In this document: positions 12,433 to 24,512 of the stretch, one piece after another
Layout: each line of letters begins with the position of its first letter
Numbering within the stretch: the stretch's first letter is position 1
NCBI GenBank assembly: GCA_016806645.1
Contig: JACSYO010000548.1
Span: 62,001-126,000 of the forward strand
Origin: Ophiodon elongatus
Lineage: Eukaryota > Chordata > Actinopteri > Perciformes > Hexagrammidae
Direction: 5' to 3'
DNA length: 64,000 nucleotides
Translations under genes and position numbers: made by a program
Notes under the pieces: model-generated
What the model was told of the DNA's origin: nothing
The model's database searches: none
What the model saw: the letters and a program-made list of their open reading frames with translations, nothing else

Positions 12433-12464
<32 letters not shown>
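12433..12464. repeat. (GT)n microsatellite, about 32 bp
   Basis: Perfect GT dinucleotide run following CCC-rich sequence. Confidence 0.95.
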
Positions 12465-12465
<1 letters not shown>

Positions 12466-13188
12466 AGTCAATCATAAAAAGCGCTAAAGCCTAGTTTATT
12501 TGTTCACTCTGCATCTCATTGCGCGACACTTATTTTGTTTTGCAAATGATTATTTTCATGAGTCAGCTCTCTTCTTTGCACATTAAACCGTCCGCATCCA
12601 TCTGGCACCGCACACTAGAGCCCCTTTTCACAACATTGGAATAAGTCTGTTGGGGACCAGAAGTTTAGATCTCCTGCGAGTTCCAATGACCATCAGAGAC
12701 ACACTGATGACCAATTTCAATTTTGCTACACGTACAGTACATAGGAAATACATTTTTTGGATAATTCTGTACAACAATGATGATAGAAATTGGGGGAATT
12801 GCTCCCAAAAATATACAACTCTACCAATGGAATCCAAATGCGTCGTGCTCATTGGCTACACCTTACTTGAACATGTCTTACTAATGCCTCCTGATGGCCG
12901 ATTGTGGTCGATATTTGAATGTACTTTCAAAAGATATTTCCCTGAGACAAACAGTTCTTGTGGATGATGAGTGGCCGAATGCCTTCCGGTTACTGCACGA
13001 ACAAAAAACTTTGGTCTACACGGCATGTTTTTGTTAGAGACTGAAGAAATACTGACGTGCACACAAACACCTGTTTCTGGAGCAAGGAGCTGTGAAAGGT
13101 GAAAGGTCAGGTTCCAGATGCCTTAATGCAGAGGCTGCACTCGTTCTCCCCGTTGTTAAACTCAGCTGACCTCCAGTCTGTCCCGCTG

Positions 13189-13237
13189 TCTCCTCCTCTC
13201 CTCTGCTCTCCTCTCCTCTCCTCTCCTCTCCTCTCCT
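13189..13237. repeat. (CTCTC)n pentanucleotide tract within a pyrimidine-rich region
   Basis: Repeated CTCCT/CTCTC units, continuing as an imperfect pyrimidine-rich region to about 13440. Open frames on both strands here are products of the low-complexity composition. Confidence 0.85.
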
Positions 13238-13959
13238 GCTCAACTGTTTTCCGTTCACTGAAGCTCTTTTCTTCCTACTCTGTTCTCCCTCTTCCAAAAG
13301 TTTTTCTTTGTCGTTTGTCTTTTTCCGCCCCGTCTCTTCTCTCTCCATCTTCTTGTCCCTTCCCACTCACTTTTGAGTCAGGCAGTTTCTCTCCAGGCGT
13401 TTTCCCCTCTCCCCCTCTCTCTCTCTCCTCTGAGATATGTAAATCTGCTTCCCTTATGTCCGTCTTTGCCTCAAACAGAACTTCAACAAATGACTGTCGC
13501 ACTTGACATTTTGAGAATCCCCACCACCAAAACCCAAACAGGAAGGTGACCACACACAAACAATCAATAAAACTCTACCGAGCCCTGACCAACACACACA
13601 CACTTTCACTGCACTAGTTACCTAAAACAAATTTAAAAAAGCCTCGATTTCAAAGCCATTGCCCGATTTGTAACTTTCATATGATATTCCATCACTTATG
13701 AAGGCTGGCAGGTAGTTGACAAAATAAATACAGTAAATAAAAATATCAGGCCTTGAAAAATGAATGGGGGGAAGGATACTGCCACCTGTTTGCCAATTAG
13801 GACACCAGTACTACCACGTCACAGAGGAAGACATCATTTGTCGCTCCATATATAAATCGGTCCGGGCAAACACACACAAATAAAATACAAATAAATACTG
13901 TGACTCATTTAGTTGTCCATATTTCCACTCAGTAAGCATTGATGCCGTTTTCCCTGTGG

Positions 13960-14060
13960 TGGTTACATAACAACTATCCAAATGTCCTTGAGCGAGACGC
14001 TGGACCTCCCGATGGTGAGGTAAGTGCTTTGGATAAATGCGATTCAGTCCATCCATAAAT
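13960..14060 (+). mobile_element. Relic of a tRNA-related teleost SINE tail
   Basis: It contains TGTCCTTGAGCGAGACGCTG and, further on, GTGCTTTGGATAAATGCG. Both closely resemble the 'TGTCCTTGAGCAAGACACTG' and 'GCTTTGGATAAAAGCG' blocks common in fish SINEs, from my knowledge of such sequences. No tRNA-like head is preserved and the copy is truncated. Confidence 0.45.
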
Positions 14061-14159
14061 TGTAGCGACGCTGGAACAATTCCCATCGCCACTTAATGCG
14101 TCTGATGCACCGGCGTCTCATGCACAAGCAACAATGTGTTTAAAAAGCAGACTCATCTC

Positions 14160-14440
14160 AATTGTTATATTGAGGATTTTTTACTTTAATTCTTATTTTA
14201 ATTATGGATCCAACTGGTGGTTATTTTCATTACTGATTAATCTGACAGTTTCTTTCTTTATGAGGACAAAATGTTAGAAAACTTGAAAAATGCCCATCAT
14301 AAGTAACTTCAGCGACCAATGTGACGCGTTCAGATTATTTTATGTGGGCAACCGTTTAAAACCCAGAAGAAGAAAATAAATCTTGTCACATATGACACAA
14401 TAAATTAATTTCTGTCAATCCAATAATAATTCCAGCCCTA
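14160..14440 (+). mobile_element. Decayed dispersed teleost repeat
   Basis: Seen in order: TTATTTTCATTACTGATTAA, then AAATGTTAGAAAACTTGAAA followed by AATGCCCATCA, CAAT-GTGACG-TTCAGATT, AAACCCAGAAG, and an end resembling TTCCAGCCCTAG. This order matches a repeat I know to be widespread in percomorph genomes (consensus blocks GATTAATCTG, AAAATGTCAGAAAA, AAATGCCCATCA, GTCCAAAACCCAAAG, TTGCAGC). I cannot name the family with confidence. It has no coding capacity. Confidence 0.55.
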
Positions 14441-15357
14441 GTTTTAATGAATCCATATGTTAAAAAAAAAAACAACTTCAACTTTGGTATTTCATTGTTT
14501 TGTCCACCAAACAAAATGTTTTTCATCTGTGTGTTCAGTGGAAGTGAGCGTTCCCATCTGTGCTGTCAGAGATTCAGATTTGTGGGGGTCAGGCCACAAG
14601 AAGATGTAAAGAAATCTCACAGCTGTATGAAGGCAACCGAGGCTGCTGGCATATGCTGAGCGTGCAAAACACACGCACACAACAGACACATATTCACACA
14701 GACTGCCTACATGCACGAGTCAATCCCATTTTCCCACGAAAATGCTGGAAAATCCAGTTGTGGCTTTCTCTCAGTGGCAGCAATCTGAAAACAACAAACC
14801 AGTCCCACGGATGACAAAACACCACACAAACCAACAAAAGCTTTGCCTCGTTAAAAACAAAGACGGTCGAATACGACGGGGGACCTCCGGAGATGGTCTC
14901 CGCTGGTTTTTCCGGCACTTGCTGGCACAGAGTTAGCCGTTCGGATGAGTTGGCCCTCGATCTGTGACCATCTGCTCCCGATTTGATAGCAGCAAACACA
15001 GTCGGGTGAAGTGCCAGACGAGATGATGCTTGGTGCCACTACCACCGAGACACAGGAACCCGTGGGAATGCCAAGCGAGACCCGGGCTGGTGCGAGGATA
15101 AGAATAACTTCTGAGGAGCGGGTGGTGGGATAGAACTTCAGACACTGAGAGCTACCCCGGTGAGACTAATGCATAAAACATTTCCCTCTGCGCGTGACTA
15201 AAAATGCGGAAATAGTTCAAGAAATCAATTTAGCATGCAGTGAACCACGGTGATTTTGGCAATAGAGTGAACACAAGGCCTGTGCAAAAGGAGAACAGAT
15301 GAGAAAGACAACCTCTCAGTGGGATTACCTCTTCTCCATTTGACCGAGGTGGCAACC

Positions 15358-15835
15358 TCCGGTTCTGATGAAGTGAACCCAATGTGGAAGTGTCTCAAAC
15401 TTTGCATTCTCTCTACTGGCCAGCCGGGGGCGACTCCTCCGGTTGCAAAAGAAGTCTGATTGTATTGAAGTCTATGAGAAAATAACCCAACTTCCCACTT
15501 GATTTATGTCAGTAAGCATTGTAAACAGGAGTTTATGGTCTCAAACGCTAGCTTCAAGTCTTCTTCAACACATCATAATATTCATTTAGTAAATTATGGT
15601 CCAATTTAGAGTAAAACAGACCATAAACCAGATTGCGCTTTAGGGCGGGGATAGCTTGTGATTGACAAGTCGCTACCACGACCGGAGCCATATACGCCGT
15701 CTCTACGTCACTCCTCCGCAGGAGGCAACTTCTGTTCACTGGTTACAAAAAACCAAGATGGCGGAGGCAAAAAAACCAAGACTGGAGGCTTCAAAACGAC
15801 AGTACACAAACCAATGGATGACATCACTTTGACTA
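15358..15835 (+). mobile_element. Teleost dispersed repeat, copy A
   Basis: It begins near CGGTTCTGATGAAGTGAACC, includes TCTATGAGAAAATAACCCA, GTTTATGGTCTC, TTCATTTAGTAAATTATGG, GTGATTGACAAGTCGCTACC and CCAAGATGGCGGAGGC, and ends near TGCAGTCTATGA. The same blocks in the same order occur in reverse complement at 21541-21962, so it is a repeat and not unique sequence. I have seen near-identical sequence in many fish genomes but cannot name the family. No ORF. Confidence 0.75.
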
Positions 15836-16463
15836 CGTCCACTTCCGATATGCAGTCTATGATTTAACCCGCGACAATAACACAGCAAGAAAAAATAAAA
15901 GGGCAAATCTTCAAGAATCTTTTTTTTTTTTTTTTTAACGGTCTTTTAACTGCATCCCAAACCCATTTAACTGGAGTCAAATATGTGTAATCTTACTTAA
16001 ACAAAGAAAAGATTACGCCAAGTGTCTTTATTTTCCCATGTTGCACAGCGGGTACACAAAAGGGAAGTATGTGAATATAAAAAGGCCTATTTATTTTTTT
16101 TAACTCCCACACCTATAACATCCTTTCATCTCTTCCACTCATCGTATACACCCGAGGCCTCCCTCATCACTTCCCAAATCAGTTATAGCTCAGTGAGCCG
16201 ATATGCCAGAGAACTGCTCACTCGGAGGGAAATAAAGCATTCGAGACCTGTCAGAGACAGACTGGGAGAATATCACTGTGCGTTTAGCAGCCAGATAAGA
16301 GTCCCACCACCCCGACCTCATCTCTCTTCTCCCCTCCCCCCCTCCACCTTTCCACCTGCTTGGATTGATCCTGACTCAGACACACCAGAGTCGGCTGTTT
16401 GACTGGCGAGATGGAGAGAAGGGGAATCGATAATGGCGACTCAAGGTGTTTGTCAGTTAGTGC

Positions 16464-16464
<1 letters not shown>

Positions 16465-16510
<46 letters not shown>
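16465..16510. repeat. (TG)n microsatellite, about 46 bp
   Basis: Perfect TG dinucleotide run. Confidence 0.95.
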
Positions 16511-16511
<1 letters not shown>

Positions 16512-16694
16512 CTGCCGGAGACACGGTGAGAGAATGTATGCAAGCAGTGTCTAGATGTGGGCTGTTTGAATAGCCGTTTAGCCCCCTGAGTTTAGCCTGA
16601 ACACGCCCACTTTACAAATTCAGAAGATGCATTCAAACCCATAGTATTACCCAGTAGTAGCAGTATGATTCATCTACTGCTACCAATCTATGAC

Positions 16695-16800
16695 ACAGGC
16701 TCTCAAGTAGAGATGTTCTGAAACCATTTTTTTTTTTTTTATCCTCCCAGATACCGATTCTTACACCCGAGCCCAGTGTTTTAAAAAAAAGAAAAACACA
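16695..16800 (+). mobile_element. Possible relic of a non-autonomous hAT-type element
   Basis: AAGTAGAGATGTTCTGAAACC, a poly-T run and CAGATACCGATTCTTACACCC resemble the 'GAGATGTTCCGATACCGATTC' type of fish repeat. The copy is badly decayed and I see no second terminus, so this is a weak call. Confidence 0.3.
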
Positions 16801-17420
16801 GGCTATATTAGTATGATTTCTGAAAACTACTTTATACTACAAACCCTGTATGATATGATTGCTATCGTTGCTGTGTGGCCTGGCTCAGGCACAGAAACAA
16901 ACGCATACAGGGAATGAATGCCACAGAACTTTCTTCCATCTAGTTTGACAGATTTTCCACAGAGTAAAATATTGCAAATATTGCACAACACTCTCCGCTA
17001 GCCCCTGCCTGAACTGTAACAAGCAAGTGCAACTCCAGAGGAATAAAAATCTCTGATGTAGTCTAGGTTGAATAAAGTAATTCATTGTTAAGTTACTCTC
17101 GCGATGTACAGAACTCTACAAGGTGAACTTCACACGTTTTTTTGTCATCCGTAAACAAAATGGTGACATTTAAAGGACAACATTCACACATGGGACAAGC
17201 TATTCAGCATAACACGACGCGCTCAGACACGCAGCGCCGGTGAATCGCAGAGAGAACAGACGACATTAAAAAAAGAAAAAAGAAAGACGGTGACCACTGA
17301 AAAGAAAAGAAAAAAAATAAGAGATTGAGAGATTGAGATGGAAAGAAGTGGCGCATCAAAGCCGTGGATAGAAGGCTCACGTTAAAAAAAAAACTTTGAA
17401 TCAGGTTCTCCCACACTCAC

Positions 17421-17470
17421 GTCTCCACAGAGAGGCAATGTTTGTCTATCCCCAGAGAGAAGTCAGCATG
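17421..17470 (-). other. Candidate 50-nt non-coding exon on the peak1 strand
   Basis: On the minus strand CTCCTGTCCTCAG precedes base 17470, and GGAGAC|GTGAGTG follows base 17421. Both sites are plausible but not exceptional, and such pairs arise by chance in a window of this size. If real it would be a peak1 5'-UTR exon. Confidence 0.2.
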
Positions 17471-18184
17471 CTGAGGACAGGAGCTCATTTCCCACCCAGA
17501 GCACGTCCACGGCGAGGGAGTGGGAGCTCGCTGAGCCTGGTACATAATAGTGGAATAACTGAGGCTGAAAGCTGAAGCCATGAGGAGATGGGATATGGGA
17601 TTTTCTGCCGTTTATGGCAGAGGGCTTGAATGATAAGACAGCCGTGGCAGCGGGATAGACAGGAGCTGAAATAGGAGGGGAGGGGGGGGGGGAGAGCGAG
17701 GGAGGCCAGGCAGTGGGAGAGAGCTGTGTACTCGGTTGTTTGTTAAGACAAAAGTAAGCCAGTGTTTGTCACCACAAGTTCTTGAAAGAAGAATCCACCA
17801 TCATTTATTGTTAAAGTATTATACCAAAGCTTTCAAGATGTTTTTTAGTTTTTTGTAAGGATGGGAGTAAAATGGGCCAACAACCACACACACACACACA
17901 CACTGTACTGATATATGCGTGATATCCGCGTTAACCCATTTTGCAATTATCAAAAGCTTAAGTTAGAATATCTGCTCAAACCTGGGGGTAAATATTGCAG
18001 TGCTTTTCTCAACCAGGAGGCGTTTGAGTGAGATATAAGAGATCATTCCATATGCTCATTTCTTTGCCGTTTGCTCAGTCCCATCGGTCATTGATGAAAC
18101 TGTTTTATTTTTTATTTCCACTAGAGTACATCCTTTCCTTGCAGGAACAAAACATTTTTAATTAAAAAGTCAAAACCAAGAGCA

Positions 18185-18340
18185 GATTGGCCTATGGTTG
18201 GCGGTTCGATCCCCAGTGTCCTCCAGTGTTGAGCCAGACAATCAACCCCCAAAACAAAACAATTTGTGTAATTTGTGTAAAACAACTTCAGTTGCTTGGG
18301 GCAAAAGTATCTGCCAGGTGAATGTAATGTAATATCATAA
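18185..18340 (+). mobile_element. Relic of a tRNA-derived SINE
   Basis: GGCGGTTCGATCCCCAG resembles a polymerase III B box (GGTTCGATCC). About 80 bases later come GCTTGGGGCAAAAGTATCTG and CCAGGTGAATGTAATGTAAT, which match the fish SINE tail 'AAAGCGTCTGCCAAATGAATGTAATG'. The A box is not recognisable and the copy is diverged, so it is not a functional tRNA gene. Confidence 0.5.
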
Positions 18341-18364
18341 TAAGAACATTTCACTATAATTGTA

Positions 18365-18585
18365 CTAGCCCGACCAATACTGACTTGTTAATGATGATAT
18401 AGGCAACAAAAGAAAAAAAAGAAACTGATAATGACTTATATTATATATACAGGCTATGTTACTTTTTCAAATGATATAATGGAAACACCATTTCTAAATT
18501 ACCTGAGACATATCTTTGGCATTTCTGTAAGACATGTATTCCGATCCCGATATTAATAGGTCTAGCTCTAATCTGCACTGCAAAT
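18365..18585 (+). mobile_element. Relic of a short hAT-like inverted-terminal element
   Basis: The left end reads TAGCCCGACCAATA. The right end, TATTAATAGGTCTAGCTCTA, is its imperfect reverse complement (TAGAGCTAGACCTATTAATA). CCGATCCCGATATT lies just inside the right end. Such CCGAT-rich short elements are common in teleosts and usually assigned to hAT-type MITEs. No transposase is present. Confidence 0.45.
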
Positions 18586-18654
18586 CCATATACTGTATCA
18601 ATGCACCCCTTACCTATTGTGTTTATCTGTAAATAATTTTGCCTGGTCATTGCA

Positions 18655-18655
<1 letters not shown>

Positions 18656-18712
<57 letters not shown>
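18656..18712. repeat. (TA)n microsatellite, about 57 bp
   Basis: Perfect AT dinucleotide run directly after TTGCAG, ending in an A-rich segment. Confidence 0.95.
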
Positions 18713-18719
<7 letters not shown>

Positions 18720-21130
18720 AGCAGCAGTAAATGGAGTGCAGCCTGCACTTATTGCCTCCTTTCCTCAGATTTGCTCGGCTCATCCCCGGATTTAAAGTGA
18801 TGACCTTCAAACATCTCCCTCAGCTATTCAAGCGCTGCCTGAAAGTACAGTTAGTGATGCCATTGGCTAATATCTTCACTTCGTCATTGGAGCTGAATGG
18901 TGCGTAACAAGTTTCTTTCATCATGAACTCTGTGGTTGAAAAAAAAAAAAAAATGAGAAAAAAAAATGAAAAAAGAAAGACATCAGAATGCAGTGGGACG
19001 AGTAACGACATCACCTATGTGACAATGACGGGGTTTGGAAAAATTCTTCCCGAGCCATGTTTGAGTGCGTATGCGTGCGTGCGGCAGTGCTGGCACATGC
19101 CAACCAGCTTTCAATTCCAGGAGCAAAGCCCCTCCGGGTCACAGCTGACTTGTTCCACATGATTTCCAATTTCTACCAAATTTCCGCTGCCGTCCACAGA
19201 GAGATTGTGCCAAAGTGATTCCACTGCATGTCACTCCACTTTCAAGGAGCTTTTCCGCAAGTATGACTCTCATTAGCTGCTCAATTGAACTTGAGTTTAA
19301 AAGTAAAATCAACTATTCAGCTGGCGGAAAATGCGTTCTCTCATTTATGAGGAAAGTGGAGGCTCAATGGACTGGAAAAAAAACAAAAGAAAACACTCTT
19401 TAGAATAAGTGAACGGTCCTCTCCGCTTCGTAACATCTTCTCAATTAGGACGGACAGAATAATTAAAGTCGAAAGGGAAACGGAAATGCACGTGAGCTCT
19501 ATATCTAAAACAAAAGAGTATTGTGGGCGGTTCCTATGAAGAACCCTGAAGGTTGAGATATCATTCAGAGGTTTCATCTCTTTCTTTAGTCAGTCACAGA
19601 AGTCACGGTTGGGCCGGTTTAGGAATCACATTTCGGTGCAAATTAAAAAGAAGAAGAAAAAAACTTTTCAAGTGTCAAAGACCGACAGCATCCTCTTGGG
19701 CGGGGAGGTAACTTTGGTAAACTATTTTTATTATTAAAAATAAGGATAAATAGAAATATAAAATACATGAAAACCCTTTCCCAAAAGGCAACGGGTCACA
19801 ATCGGCAACAATTCGTTCCGCCGTGGCAACACACCAATCTAAAATGCCAACTGCTTGGTAGTTGTTTTAATCCGTTTTGCTTTTCAATGTCATGGCTGCT
19901 CGAGAGCCGCGAGGATAAGGAGTTGTGTTCTGGTTGGGTCCTCCCTCGTCCCGATGGCCATCTGGGTCACGCCATCGAATGTACATCGGTGCGACTCGCA
20001 CACCGACCCGCCTGCATAATGTTCGTCACCGCGCGCCGAACCTCGACCCCCCCCCCTCATCCCCCCCTCCTCCCCCTCCGGGCTGCGACTGTTCGGCACG
20101 AATTACAATTATTCTCAGAGTGCGTTGTGAATCCATTAAAAAGACATAAATTCCAGAGAACAGATGAACGGCCGACCGTTGTAAGCAGCCAGCTCCGAGG
20201 GAAGATTTATGAGCTGAAGTGAATCATGTGCCTTGAGTTCACTAATTTGGTTGCATATAGATGTAGAGTTACAACTCATGCCATTAAAGTTGACTCGAGC
20301 TGCAGAAGAAAAGAAAATAGTCTGGAGGAAAATACTCACAACTCAGACAGACAAGTAAAATAAAGCTCCCACGTCGGACTTCATCCTGAGAGTAATGCAC
20401 CAACATGCGTAGCAGTGATAACATCGTATTTAATCTACAGAATTTCCCCTGAGAGTTACTTTCACGAATCCAAACAAGTCAGTGGGACGACAACACACGG
20501 ACCACCACGAAAGCCAGACAGCAGACAGGAGGTGAGAGGAGGCACAGGGGACTCGCTTCATCCACATGACTCCGGCTCCGTCACAGCAAATGCTCGGAGA
20601 AACTTCTCATGAGCCAATTTCTGACCTAATGTACTCCGTATGTGGTAAATATCTTACCACGGGTAACTGCAGGCGGTGGACGGTGAATGTAAATCCCCAG
20701 AAGCAGGAAAAAGATTGTCAATTAGGAGCATTTTGTGTGTCGCCACTCCCCACATAAAGGAGGAGCCCTTTTATAAATATAATTACCAGACAAAAACATT
20801 GTGGTATAACTCGAAACACACGGAGCGAAGGAACATCCATCACCAGTCGACAGCCACGCTTGTGTTTGTGAATTTGCATTACGGTGTCGCAAACAGCACT
20901 GTACACCGTTATATTTGGTGACTATTGATGATGTGAAAAAACATATTATGATACCATGCAGTCATACATAAGGAGGAGTTGAAAAATGTTTGAGAAATGG
21001 TTTTCATTTCAAATTGGCCGTCGCAGTGTTCATGCTCCATCAGGGGGCTCATCCATATTAATGACACACAAGATTGTAATGGACTGAATCCACGGTGATG
21101 CACTAAGTGGTTAGACGGCTGGCTCTGAGC

Positions 21131-21152
21131 GTGTGTGTGTGTGTGTGTGTGT
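21131..21152. repeat. (GT)n microsatellite, about 22 bp
   Basis: Perfect GT run ending in TATATTC. Confidence 0.9.
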
Positions 21153-21540
21153 ATATTCACTGGACAGTCACAACGCCTTTAGAAAAGGTCAGTTCAACAG
21201 AGAAGTGGGAAATGAGCATGGAATACATCATCAAGATGAACCAAAGCACTTAAAACTTAAAACTCGTCATTCCCGTACTTGGGAGGAGTGAGACATTGCA
21301 GAATGTCGTCAGTCACAAGTTACGCCTCTAATACTACGTAGGTGTCGGACATTATTAACAGGGACCGCATGCGTGATGCTCACAGTCGATGGGCTTCAAG
21401 GCCCGCTCTGGTTTCTTTCCAGACACTCCAAACACCATTGAAGAAGAAAGTCCTTTCACTTGTCTGAGGTTTTAGATTGTAAATGCTAAATGTGAGCTTG
21501 AACTGAATGGGGAGGGGGAGGGAGGATGGGGGAGGGGGGT

Positions 21541-21962
21541 AGTCACTGTGACGTAACCCACTGGTTTGTAGACTGACATTTGAAAGCCTGGAGTTTGGCG
21601 ATCTGGTCTTCGCCATCTTGGCTTTTTGCAGCCAGAGAACTAAAGTGACCACATTGCGGCAGCGACCCGTCAATCACAGTAAGCCCGCCCTAAAGTATAC
21701 TCCTCTTCATGGTCTATTTTAGTCTAATTTGGAACATAATTTACTAAATGAACCTCACGCTGTATTTAAAAAGACTCGAAACCATAAACTCATGTTGACA
21801 ATGTTTACTGAGGTAATAAATCAAGTGAGAAGTCGGGTCATTCTCTCATAGACTTCCATACAATCGGACTTTGTTTGCAACCTGATGAGTGGCCCCCTGC
21901 TGGCCAGTGGAAATAATGCAAGTTTTAGACACTTCCGCATTGGCATCACTCCTCAGAACCGA
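21541..21962 (-). mobile_element. Teleost dispersed repeat, copy B (inverted relative to copy A)
   Basis: Its reverse complement starts CGGTTCTGAGGAGTGATGCC and runs through TCTATGAGAGAATGACCC, GAGTTTATGGTTTCGAGTC, TTCATTTAGTAAATTATG, GTGATTGACGGGTCGCTGCC and CCAAGATGGCGAAGACC. These are the blocks of the copy at 15358-15835 in the same order. The last part of copy A is replaced here by a GGGGGAGG tract. It has no ORF. Confidence 0.75.
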
Positions 21963-22865
21963 AAGGTAAACAGGTGAAATGTATTGCTGCTAAAGATGTA
22001 CCATCTACTGCAGGAAGAATACTCTCAGTGTGTAATAAGGCGTCTTCTTTGTATCGTTATTTGTATTCCCTGCCAAATGAATCCATGAGGAGTGTGGAGT
22101 GGGTGAAATCAGTTGCCAGCAGTTGAAGCACACATTTACGAGGCCTGCTCCTCAGTTCTTTGGAGCCTCAAGTTATGCCAGAGTAAACAAACTAAAAACA
22201 TGGACGGTACAAGCCCCTTTCAGTCGTAGTGCTGGCAGGTCGCCGATGAGTAATGTGACAACCAGACGACCTCATTATAAGCTCACCTCCCCGACAGATT
22301 CGACTTGGAACAGCCAATGCAACACCAGATATCTGTCAAAACAATGTCCTCTCTGGAGGAGTGAGGTTCAGCCATTAGCCCTCGGTAGTTCCAACTGTCG
22401 ATCTCAGTTGTTCAACAATTCCACGAGATGCCAAGCTGCGGTTTCGCTCTAATATGGCTGCTGGGGAGCTCAACTGTAAGCTCTTGATTGTCTTGGACAA
22501 ATGTGATCATTTAGGCGTAACTATCAAGTTTCCGGTTGCATTCGCGATCAAAACACACCTGCTCAAGTAGGAACATGTGCATCTGGAATGGAGGCCGTCT
22601 CATTTTCCTCATTGATTTTTAACCTTCAAGCTAGGCGTTTCGGAATAAGAAATCAGACGTCTCCCCGTCAGGGAGAAAACTGCCAGTAAGTGCCGATTGT
22701 GCAAAATCATTTGAGGTTATCTACCTCTCTGCAGCTTGAAGGCTCAATATGCAGTTTCCGAATATATTTCATGCAAAGACGACGCACGAGGAGCGCAATG
22801 TAATGCGATGGGTTAGGTTCGCAATTACAGTCGATGGGCAGACATGGCTCGAAGCACCAACTGGG

Positions 22866-22985
22866 TCCATTAAGGTAAGGAGGAGAGAGGCAGAGCGAGA
22901 GAGAGAGAGTCAGTAGACGCTCAATGACAAAGAGAGAGGGAGCGGGAGAGCAAGACTAAAAGGAGAAGAAGAAGAAAGAAAAAAA
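22866..22985. repeat. Purine-rich (GA/AAG) low-complexity tract
   Basis: AGAGAG and AAGAAG units dominate one strand for about 120 bases. Open frames reading through it on either strand reflect composition and are not genes. Confidence 0.7.
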
Positions 22986-24477
22986 CAACCTGAAAGCAAC
23001 AACATTCCAGCGCAGTGTTTGGTATTGTGCAAGCTCTGGGAGAGTTGCTGCAGTCTGGCCTGGGAAAGAGCCAGCGCCGGTCTCTGGGGAGACCAACCCG
23101 CTGGCCCCCAGACAAACACCAGCAAAGTGGCAGAGCAGACAGCCAGATGTGTGGGAGGGCATTGTATACACACCAAACAGCTCACAGATTTATGGAGACA
23201 CACAGCGCAAATAAAAAAGTTGGATTCCCAAAATAAACATCGGCCATTTGGAATGTTCGACACCTTCTCAAAGTGGAATGAATTATGTAATATTAATAAA
23301 GTTGTTGGGCACCACAACACCTCTGCGAAGAACATTTCACAGTGTGTTTTAAAGGGTGTTAGATGTAGCATCTTTATTTTTTTAGAAAACTTAAGAAGTA
23401 CATAGAAAGGACAAAAGGACGTCTGAGGAGAGCTGGAGTTCCAGCAGGTACTGCTGATACATGTATAATATGTGGTGCACTGACAATATACTCTACTGTA
23501 ACTGTACTCCAAATGACTGGGTGTAACACGATACCTCCTGAGCAGTAACTCCGCCTTAATAAACTGGTGATGGAGCTCATTTTAGAACAGAGCATCAATG
23601 ACCTAGTCATTCTAAGGGGCAAGTTAAGAGGTATTTCTACTTGCCTGACTAAAAACATCCCAATTTCTTTTACGTGAAATGATTGTATACATTTAAATGA
23701 ACGGCAATAGAGGTACAAGGCTGCTTTTGTAGAGCTCCCCCTGCCCGCTGACACAAATTTATATGTGCATAACTTCGACCTGATCACATAAATTCGGAAC
23801 AGGAACAAAATGTTCCTTGTCCGCCACGGAAATCACAGCGCCTGCTGCCTCAGTGTTCACAAAGGCCTCGTCACCGGAGCAGGTCAAAATGTGCAACGTG
23901 ATATCATCACAGGTTGGAGACTTGGCTCTGATCTTTCTAACTTAAAAAAATAAATAGAAATGAAGCTATACGTGTTCAGGAGAAGCATCTCGGCTGTCCA
24001 AAGTCATGTGCTTGTTATGGTAGATCCCCCTCGCCCCCCCTCTCCTTTAATAACATTTCTCTAGAAACCCCCAGAGGTAACAAAACTATAGAGAGCACCA
24101 AAAATAACCCTTTAACATAAACTACAAACAAAAGAGTTTGGAGGTACAACAGATCTGGAGTCGGCTCAGTGAGAAACCCAGAGGAGTTTTTTTTGCTCGC
24201 CCCCGGTCAAACATGAGCCTCGCTTCTTTCGAGTGCGGTTTTCAAAACTTGCGTGCGAAGCGTCGCTGGAAAGAAAGAATACATCAGTCAGTGCTGAGTT
24301 AATGTGCTGGTCATGGGAAAAGGATGAAATCCACATATATCGTCGACAGTAAATACAGACGAGCTGAAACATTCAGACCTCGAGTTACTGCACACAACTG
24401 CGGCACTGTAGCAGGTCTATATTAATGGACGATCCGGCTGTGGGGCTATAAATAACAAGCATGCCATCATGAGATTT

Positions 24478-24512
24478 GATTCTCTCTCTCTCTCTCTCTC
24501 TCTCGCTCTCTC
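24478..24512. repeat. (TC)n microsatellite, about 35 bp
   Basis: A TC dinucleotide run with one G interruption, bordering a CpG-rich stretch to its right. Confidence 0.9.

Noticed and set aside
18200..18220. tRNA gene suggested by GGTTCGATCC
   Set aside because: No cloverleaf can be folded around it, and the downstream sequence matches a fish SINE tail, so it is a SINE relic.
22099..22452. 117-codon plus-strand open frame
   Set aside because: No recognisable domain, signal peptide or repeat; consistent with a chance frame.
22910..23512. 200-codon minus-strand open frame
   Set aside because: Its C-terminal part is a Ser/Leu run from the GA-rich tract and the rest resembles no family. The start is arbitrary and no splice context supports it.
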